A stretch of 28,946 bases of DNA from Schoenoplectus triqueter (lineage: Eukaryota > Streptophyta > Magnoliopsida > Poales > Cyperaceae). A model generated the notes under the pieces. That model searched no databases and was not told the origin of the DNA. It saw only the letters and a program-made list of their open reading frames with translations. The position numbers and the translations under genes were made by a program. Where the stretch lies: assembly GCA_964058805.1 (NCBI GenBank), contig CAXKVV010001734.1:1-28946 (forward strand), read 5' to 3'. Below, in pieces: positions 20,776 through 28,946 of the stretch. Position 1 is the first letter of the stretch. Each line of letters begins with the position of its first letter.

Positions 20776-21872
20776 TAAAAAAAATCTCTTATATTTTTTG
20801 CGATTTCAATTTTGCCGACACGGGGTTTTCAACTTGAAAACGAAGATGTGGTCACTCAATTTTATTTTTTTAAACATGAAAGATAGATCGAGTTTTAATT
20901 TTGAAATTTCACAAAAAAAGTTATCCTAATGTTTATTGAAAAAGTTATCCTAACTAGTGCCCTAGAAAATAATACGAGGAAATATGAACTATGAGTAATA
21001 AATGATCATTGATTCAATATCCATATTTCCTCGAAAGAGAAGATTCAGTGTTATTATTGGGCCGGATCTGGCCTGATTTGCTCCTAAATCCACGTACGAC
21101 GGGACATATCCGATCCTAAGCGGTCGCTCTCATCTGTCTGAGTCAGTCTCTCTCAGTCTCAGCTCAAAAACTGCCATCTCATATCATTAATTCATTGATT
21201 CTAATCTATATTATACATCGGGAATATCTTCAAATAAGTCTCCTCTCGAAAATCAAGCGCCGGTATCAACTTTTCTTTTTCTTTTTCTCTCTTTTTTTTT
21301 GTCTTCTTCTACCTTTCTCTTAATTCAATTGGCCCCCAATTGATTCACTCAATGCGCAGATCTCTGTTCCCTCCACTTGTGTGTTAAATCAGAAATCAAG
21401 GAGAGCATTCCATTAAATTCTAGTTAGAGGCTTAACTATTTGAATTGTCATAAGTAGAGGAGTAAAACAAATGATTTGTAGAGGATTCGTCCCTAGTTAG
21501 TATTGTTACTGTGTACACTTTCTGCATTTATATTATTGATTTCCGTTTAAAACTTTTATCACAGAAATATATAAAAAACAGTTGGGGGTAAAATTAGTGG
21601 TATTGCATGATAAGCCCTTAACAATTAGAATGTTCGATATACATTGAAAATAGCGTCTCTATATTTCTTAACTTTTGGTTTTTGCAAGGGAATTTTGTGA
21701 CATTATTTTTTCTACAAGATTTTGGATTGCTTTTGGGAAAAAAAAACAAAGTAAATATAAGAAGGTAATTTATTATTTTTGCTCAAAATTACGCAGCCTG
21801 GGCATCAACCAGCGGCGATCCCGTAGCTCCTTGCCTCCATCTCTGGGCATCTAGAAAACAGGAGTTTGTGAA
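20776..21872 (+). promoter_or_regulatory. ARA1: Promoter and 5' leader of the L-arabinokinase gene
   Basis: GC-richer sequence from about 21058 and a CT-rich stretch at about 21129-21160 suggest the transcription start lies near 21060-21200. A leader intron is likely, since a candidate acceptor (attacgcag) sits at about 21797, 76 bp before the ATG. Its donor (perhaps near 21262) is less certain. No TATA box was assigned. Confidence 0.45.
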
Positions 21873-24800
21873 ATGGAAAAGGAGGGACTAGTCTCAGCTT
21901 CTGGGGAGCATTTTATCTTTGCCTATTATGTCACTGGCCATGGGTTGGGCCATGCTACCCGGGTTATTGAGGTAAACTAACATATGAGCATACAGTTTCA
22001 TCTTCTGTTTTTACTCTATTTGACAGAAGGACCAGTAGATGTTGAATACTTTAGATTGCAATGACTTGATTAGGTCTTCAATTACAAATGCGCTTCAATC
22101 AGGTAATCAGGTGCAAATAGGGGGTAAATCTGATTAATTTGTGATTAAAGTCTTGTTGTTTTTGTTGATTTCATGTTTTTTATGTTATTGCTTTTGAAGT
22201 CTCAAACAAATTTCTCCCTTTTTTGCCACGAAATCAATTAGTACTAATTCCTTTTGGGTTTACTGGATTGATGTCTAGATCTAGCTTTGGTTTGCAAATC
22301 CTATCAGAGTGCTGTGCAATTTGCTTTGATGCATTAATATGTGCTTCATTTTTGCATAATCCTGATTTAATTTTTGACCTTTTGGTAAAATCGTGATCAG
22401 CTTCAACCTTGAAAGATATTGGCTATTGCTTTTCATTGAAATTGATTAGCTCAATATTTGATATAATCTTTCCAGGTGGTACGGCATCTAATAGCAGCTG
22501 GTCATGACGTCCATGTTGTAACAGGTGCACCCAACTTTGTCTTCACTACAGAGATCCAGTCTTCCAATCTTCATATTCGTGAGGTTTTTGTCTTTCAAGG
22601 CCATTTTGGTGCTCAAAATCATCAACAAAAGAAATAATTATTATGGGGTCGTGTTGCTGCTCCTCCTAATAAGTTCAATGTCATATTTTCTTTTTTCTGA
22701 TATTTCACTCTAGTTAAAACAAGTAAACTTATGTAAAGACTTACAGGGATGAAAATAAAGTCATTAGTACCATTAAGCAGTAATTCTTCAACAAAATTCT
22801 AGGTCTTACTTGACTGTGGAGCTGTACAAGCTGATGCGTTAACTGTGGATCGATTTGCTTCTTTAGAAAAGGTACATTTTTAACTATTCAGAGGCAATCA
22901 TTTTTTTGCAAAAATAATAGAAATTTTATTTTCTATTACTATTTCTTTCTTTCCCTTCCTCGCTACACAAGATTTTACCCTTCTTATTGTTTTCCCTAAA
23001 CCTTCTCTGCAATTTTGGAATAAAGTATCATCAGATAGCAGTTGTCCCACGTGACTGTATATTGGCTACTGAAGTTGAATGGCTCAAATCTATTAAGGCT
23101 CATCTTGTGGTAAAATATATACATCAGTACTCAATAGAATCATAATGATTTATTACCTTTTTATGTATTTTTTTGTTTCCTGACATCTTATTATATTTTT
23201 ACTGCTTGCAAGGTCTCGGATGCTGTACCTATTGCCTGCAGGGCAGCAGCTGATGCTGGAATTCGTTCAGTTTGTGTAACAAACTTCAGGTAAAGTCAAT
23301 TGTATTTATTTCATTTTCTTACATATTTGCTTATTATGGTTTATTTAAAATCTTTTAATGAAGCCTCATATGTAACTTTTTGCTATCTCAATTCTTGAAT
23401 TTTTTTTTGTTTTCTTTCTAGTTGGGATTTTATATATGCAGATTATGTAATGGCTGCTGGTCATCACCACCGCTCCATTGTGTGGCAGGTGTAACTTAAC
23501 TTTCTATTTATTTATTTTCTAACTCTTATGGAAACAGAATCCAAATACTAAATAATTGCAGATTGCTGAAGATTATTCCCATTGTGACCTCTTGCTCAGA
23601 TTACCTGGCTATTGTCCAAGTATGTCATATCTCTTGTACACTTGTTTTTTTTTTATCTTCCTTTATGAAACGTGTGGTAATTAATCTTACACTTGTTATG
23701 TCTTGCAGTGCCAGCTTTTCGAGATATGATTGACGTACCATTGGTTGTCAGAAGATTACAAAAATCTAGGAATGAGGTTGTACTTCTTATTCTAAAGATT
23801 GTCCAAAAATGATCTGTTAGTCAATGTGTCTCTTTTACATAGCTTGGTTTTTCATACCAAGTTAGGTCAGGAAGGAACTTGGGATCAGTGATGATGTGAA
23901 GGTTTTGATCTTCAATTTTGGGGGACAGGTAACCCTACCTCATAATCTGTGCATTTTTGGAAAAGATAAACAGAGAAGAGCAGTTAATGTTTGCATTTAA
24001 CAGTTTACCACTACCAACACGAGGTGCATTGTGATTAGTATTTTCATTCACGCCTTTTTGTTTTTGTCAGCCAGCAGGTTGGATACTGAAGCAAGAGTGG
24101 TTGCCAGATGGTTGGCTTTGTCTGGTATTGTACTCACTTGTTACTGCTGTTTAAGTATGTTATTTTATTATTGTAAATTTTTGTTTACAAGATCATTACA
24201 TGAGACATTGTTGATTATTTCAATTTAAAGGTGTGCGGTGCATCAGATAATCAAGAGCTCCCTCCAAATTTTGTGAAGCTTCCAAATAATGTTTATACAC
24301 CTGACATTATTGCTGCATCTGATTGCATGCTTGGTATGATGCACAGATAATGAATGTCTATTTTTTTTCTTAAACTTTATAAAAAGGTACCATGATTTTA
24401 TCGGAGAATTATCTGCCTTTGATTTCTCCTTCAGGAAAAATTGGATACGGCTCAGTTAGTGAAGCTTTGGCTTACAAGTTGCCATTTGTTTTTGTGCGAA
24501 GGGATTATTTCAATGAGGAGCCATTTATGAGGAATATGCTCGAGGTTTTGGTCCTTTTTCTCATGATAGAAGGAATATTAAAGCACTGCTTGCTTTAAGA
24601 TTATGTTTAAGAACCCAATTTTCTTCTTTTTTAAGCAGTATTACCAGGGAGGTGTGGAAATGATAAGGAGGGACCTACATACAGGACACTGGAAACCTTA
24701 TCTTGAGCGCGCTCTTACTCTTAAACCCTGCTATGATGGTCCGATTAATGGTGGAGAGGTAACTTTTAGTTCTTTTACATGTTTGTTTAATCAAGTCTTT

Positions 24801-27800
24801 GAACACACATCTTTGTTAACCTCGTTATGTTGGTGCTGTCTTATAACTTGTAAACATTTTGTATGTAGATAGTCGCTCGCATGCTACAGGATACTGCTGT
24901 TGGAAAGAAGTATGCTTCTGACAAGGTATATTACTTGTATTGTTACTAAAATCGTTTTTCAACCTACACTTGCAGCTTTACTGTCAGTATTAGCATGGTG
25001 TCCTCGTGTGTTTTATTCTTCATACTTGTTGCTTTTTTTAAGAGTAAATTATATATCCATATTTATTAAAATGCAGTTGAGTGGAGCAAGGCGACTTAGG
25101 GATGCTATAGTTCTGGGGTACCAGCTGCAAAGAGTTCCAGGAAGTGAAGTCGATGTCCCTAATTGGTACTCCCTTTCTGAGAAGGAAATTGGTGTTCGTG
25201 TTAAAACCCCTACTGCTGACACTAGTATAAATATATTTTATGCTGATTCGTAAGTTTTCTTCCTACCCACATACTTTTGCCAGATGGAGAGTTTTATCAA
25301 CTGATATACATTAATGGAACTTTTGTTACTGAAGGTGTGTTGAGGATTTTGTGTTACTGGAGGGTAGTACACAAGGTTTATCTGATACAATGGCTTTTCT
25401 AAAGAGCTTGTCTCTGCTTGCTGCTTCTGGGGACCCGCACAGCCCTGAAGAAAGACATCTCAGGGAGCGAGTAGCTGCTTCAGCTCTTTTCAACTGGGAG
25501 GAAGAGCTTTATGTGGCAAGAGCACCTGGGAGACTGGATGTTATGGGTGGCATTGCTGACTATTCTGGCAGCCTTGTTTTACAGGTTACATTTACCTTAT
25601 TTTAAATATTGAAATTCATCACTGTTCTACAGAGAATATATTATGTGATTATTATATTCTGACATTGTCCTTGTTGTCTGGGTATGTAAATGAACAAATG
25701 AAAAGCTGCCAATTAGAGAGGCATGTCATGTTGCTGTTCAGAGAAGCCACCCAAGCAAACATAAATTATGGAAACATGCTCAGGCCAGACATCTCGAGAA
25801 AGGCTACAACCCTATTCCTGTGGTTCAAATTGTATGTTGTATATGTTAATTATTGCTGTTTTCTTTTGGAAAGAACTTCCTGCTGATTTCTTCCTTATAT
25901 CCTTAAATATAAACATGTTATAACTAACAGTTCTAATTTTTTATACATTATGCGCAGGTCTCTTTCGGGTCAGAGCTGAGTAATCGTGCCCCAACATTTG
26001 ATATGGACCTGTTAGATTTAATGGAAGAAGAACAGCCAATTTCTTATGAGAAGGCTAAAAAATACTTCTCCCAGGATCCATCTCAGAAGTAAACTTAAGC
26101 TGCATGTGTTTTTTCATGGATAAACACTTTCTCGTGTTCATTGTGAATTATTCATTTTAACTTTGCCTTGTCTGTACATTAGATGGGCGGCATATGTTGC
26201 GGGGACTATTTTGGTGTTGATGACAGAGCTAGGTGTTCGTTTCACTGATAGCATTTCCATATTGGTACATCTTACATTATTTCCAATCTCTTATCCCTTT
26301 TAATTTTTTTTTATCATTTATCTTTGTATATTCCAAGAGCCATATGAGATTGATTTTAGAGTTCATATTGTAGATGCAAGATTCCAGTTGGTCATCTAAT
26401 TATAATTAATGAGATAACAGGTATCATCAGCAGTACCAGAAGGAAAAGGGGTGTCTTCTTCTGCTTCAGTGGAGGTTGCTACAATGTCTGCCATAGCTGC
26501 TGCTCATGGTTATAATTTTTATTATTTTCTTGAAAAAATTTCTTTCATGTGTCCTCGATCAATCTTTATGGTTATTGGAGATCATTTCCCCTGCATTAGG
26601 TTTGAATATTGAACCAAGGAAGCTTGCATTGCTTTGCCAGAAGGTATTACTGAATACTAATTTATCAACTGCATGTGGTCTTTTGAATCTGAATGTAATT
26701 GGAGCCGTTAGATTTACCTAATTTGAAATGTTATAGGTTGAGAATCATATAGTAGGTGCTCCTTGTGGGGTTATGGATCAGATGACATCTGCTTGTGGCG
26801 AAGAAAATAAATTGCTTGCGATGGTTTGTCAGGTATATTTGCAACCTCGTTTAATGAAAATTTTGAAGCATGAGCTTACTTCGAAGCTTCTTTTTTTCTG
26901 CTTTCTTTTTTTGTGTCATGATTAAGTTTTCATTGTTGACTGCAGCCAGCAGAGATAAAAGAAATGGTGACTATACCAGCACACATAAGATTTTGGGGTC
27001 TTGATTCTGGAATACGTCACAGGTACATGAATGGTTCCTCTTAGATACACAGCATTTATTATCTATGCTGGCTATATTCATATACAGATGAAGTGTTTCT
27101 GATTACACGGTATTTGTTTGTTATTTAGTGTTGGTGGGACAGACTATGGATCAGTTAGAGTGGGTACCTATATGGGTCGAAAAGTAATCAAGTCTCATGC
27201 CTCGGCTCTGGTTTCCGAATCTACAACCAACCCAAACAGTCTTATGCAAACTGACGGCATTAATTGTGATGAATATGGGGGGCATGGTGTTCAGCTTCTC
27301 AAATCTGAAGCCTCCCTTGGATATTTATGCAATCTAAAGCCTCACAGGTTAGTTTCAGCCCCCACCCCCCCCCCCCCCCAAAAAAAAAAAAAAAACTACA
27401 TAAACAGTAACTTTTGTGATGTTTGCAATATAAAAAATTGTGTTGTTTGGTTTTGTATAGATTTGAAGCGGTCTACGTAAATAATCTTCCTGAGATCACA
27501 ACTGGAGAGGAGTTTCTGAAAAAGTACGGTGATCATAATGATAGAGTGACAACTGTTGATCTGAACAGATCCTACTGTGTTAAAGCCCCTACCAGACATC
27601 CCATCTATGAAAATTTTCGTGTTGAGGTTGCATGTCTTCTTTCTTCTGTAAACTCACACTTTATGATTATTCTTTCATACTTCATTCCAAATAGCTTTTT
27701 ACTTTATATTGTTTTTGTGGTTGCAGACTTTCAAGGCATTGTTAACTGCAGCCAAGACAGATGAGCAATTGTCAGCTCTTGGGGAACTCATGTATCAGGT

Positions 27801-28904
27801 TTACCAATATGATTTCCTCTCCTTAACTAAATTTTATCTTACCGATATAAGAATTGAAAGGTACATTTTTATTTTACCTTAGCAGTGTCCTAATTTTCGC
27901 TATGACAAGAAGAGAACCAGTGCCACTAACTTTAGTGGCGCACCGCTGACATACTAAGTTAATTTGAAAAATTAAAATCAAATTTCTAATCCAAATCGTT
28001 GATCTTGTTCATTTTACTGAGAGATGTATGCTCATAAGATGTCATTATTTTTGGATATCATTTTATGATTAGATCAATTGGTAATAAAGATAAGTGAACC
28101 TAGGTAACTATAATTGATTAATTTGTATGCATTCATTTTGTTATTATTTGATTTAGTATAAAAATAAGTCCTAAAATAATGAAATTTTAGGAGTTCTATC
28201 ATAAAAATGAACAAGTTCAACGATTTGGATTTGAAATTTGAGTATTAATTTTTTGAAACGTAAATTAAAACATAAGTTGGTGGAATCGGATGCCACTGAA
28301 GCTAGTGGCAACGAGTACCTTCTCACGTTTAAATTAGAAATTGTCTAATCCCACCCCTGTTTTATCTCTACATAAGAGATGATAGGAAATATAAAAAATT
28401 TGGACATGTTTAAAAATAACAAGATATTTATTGTCTTCTTGGATGGAAAAAAAAATGGATATAAGAATTTTTGGTCCCAAGGAGTATACGAGAACAAAAG
28501 GATTCAACATTTTTTTTTTGAGTAGAGGTAGAGTTCAAGGCTCTCCTTTTTTTTTAAAGGATTCAACAGTAACATATGATTATCTCATGTGGGTGCCTTT
28601 CAAGGGTTATACGTGAATTTTAGATGGATTCAAGTGGATGAGCAAATATTCCGGTTAGCAAGGTTGCGATGTTTTTTATCTGTATTTTTTGTTGCTGCAG
28701 TGCCACTATAGCTATAGTGCATGTGGACTGGGATCAGATGGGACTGATCGACTGGTGAACCTGGTGCAAGAGATGCAGCACAGGAAGTCGTCTCATGACG
28801 GCACATCTAGTCTCTTTGGAGCCAAGATCACAGGTGGTGGTTCTGGTGGATCTGTTTGTGTAATTGGCCGCAACTGCGTTAGAAGCAGTGAAGAGATCTT
28901 AGAG
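21873..28904 (+). CDS. ARA1: L-arabinokinase (27 coding exons visible; 3' end outside window)
   Basis: Phosphorylates L-arabinose at C1 with ATP, so that wall-derived arabinose is salvaged toward UDP-arabinose. Exons: 21873-21971, 22476-22583, 22803-22871, 23026-23109, 23213-23289, 23422-23488, 23562-23619, 23709-23776, 23866-23928, 24071-24124, 24231-24333, 24435-24544, 24639-24758, 24869-24925, 25077-25249, 25335-25584, 25706-25831, 25958-26088, 26183-26264, 26421-26508, 26600-26643, 26737-26832, 26946-27022, 27129-27347, 27461-27626, 27727-27798, 28701-28904. They join with unbroken phase to 955 residues with no stop. The N-half is GT-B glycosyltransferase-like: [11 protein letters not shown] at about 21-31 and [18 protein letters not shown] near residues 283-301. 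The C-half is a GHMP kinase: [17 protein letters not shown] at about 499-515, ATP-loop [11 protein letters not shown] at 639-649, and [12 protein letters not shown] at 927-938. Arabidopsis ARA1 is slightly over 1,000 aa, so roughly one final exon is missing at the right edge. All introns are GT-AG. The exon 17 acceptor (aaaag|CTGCC) has a weak, distant pyrimidine tract. Predicted cytosolic: no signal peptide. Confidence 0.95.
27365..27395 (+). repeat. C15-A16 homopolymer pair in an ARA1 intron
   Basis: Fifteen C followed directly by sixteen A, beginning 18 bases past the exon 24 end at 27347. Runs like this are prone to slippage and sequencing error, so the exact lengths are uncertain. Confidence 0.85.
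27912..28324. mobile_element. Inverted-repeat (MITE-like) element 3, in ARA1 intron 26
   Basis: The left end (gagaaccagtgccactaact, continuing ttagtggc) pairs with the reverse complement of the right end (gagaaggtactcgttgccac, continuing tagcttcagtggc). Inward pairing includes a (c/t)(t/a)aatccaaatcgttga motif near 27988 and its complement near 28216-28236. Each arm is about 120-150 bp, with loose homology in the centre. It has no coding capacity. It accounts for nearly half of a 902-bp intron, the longest in the gene as seen here. Confidence 0.7.
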
Positions 28905-28946
28905 GTAATTTAACTGTTCATGAGATTTTCTTTGGCTGTACATGTA

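Noticed and set aside
24031..25886. Several open frames of 65-117 aa in this interval as separate small genes
   Set aside because: They are single L-arabinokinase exons with read-through into introns, or out-of-frame shadows.
1..28946. CRISPR arrays, bacterial operons, rRNA or tRNA genes
   Set aside because: None seen. The intron-rich, AT-rich sequence is plant nuclear DNA, and no regularly spaced repeats or clear cloverleaf were noticed by eye.

Overview
This is nuclear DNA from a flowering plant, most likely a eudicot. Genes are split by short AT-rich introns with GT-AG borders, intergenic DNA is AT-rich and full of microsatellites and hairpin elements, and the proteins recognised are plant types. 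I cannot name the species.

Layout, left to right. 1-1300 is AT-rich intergenic DNA. 2121-5719 (+) is a 15-exon gene for a protein with three copies of the DUF2439 (ZGRF1/Mte1-type) domain. Facing it, 6317-9876 (-) is a 12-exon relic of the THO complex subunit THO6/DWA1. It carries several frameshifts, an in-frame stop and damaged splice sites, so it reads as a decaying pseudogene with its introns kept. 10967-12567 (-) is a two-exon gene for a 127-aa acidic protein in which each exon encodes one copy of the same roughly 50-residue repeat. 13274-14184 holds two adjacent long inverted-repeat (MITE-like) elements bordered by (TA)n/(GA)n tracts. 15981-16621 (+) is a small two-exon gene for a 107-aa signal-anchor/coiled-coil protein whose intron appears to use a GC donor. 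18100-20360 holds a broken NDR1/HIN1-like (LEA_2) gene on the minus strand and a second, more eroded copy of the same block. 20541-20773 is a 21-bp minisatellite. 21873 to the right edge (+) is L-arabinokinase (ARA1): 27 coding exons are in view, giving 955 residues, and the C-terminus lies outside the window.

The genes do not form a pathway. They are ordinary dispersed plant genes: cell-wall sugar salvage (ARA1), a probable genome-maintenance factor (DUF2439) and two small proteins of unknown function. I found no evidence for an undescribed multi-gene system. The points most worth checking are the multiply broken THO6 locus, the GC-AG intron, the exon-encoded repeat gene, and three hairpin elements that share an internal motif.

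Exon borders come from reading splice signals, phase continuity and remembered family patterns. No alignment or search was run.
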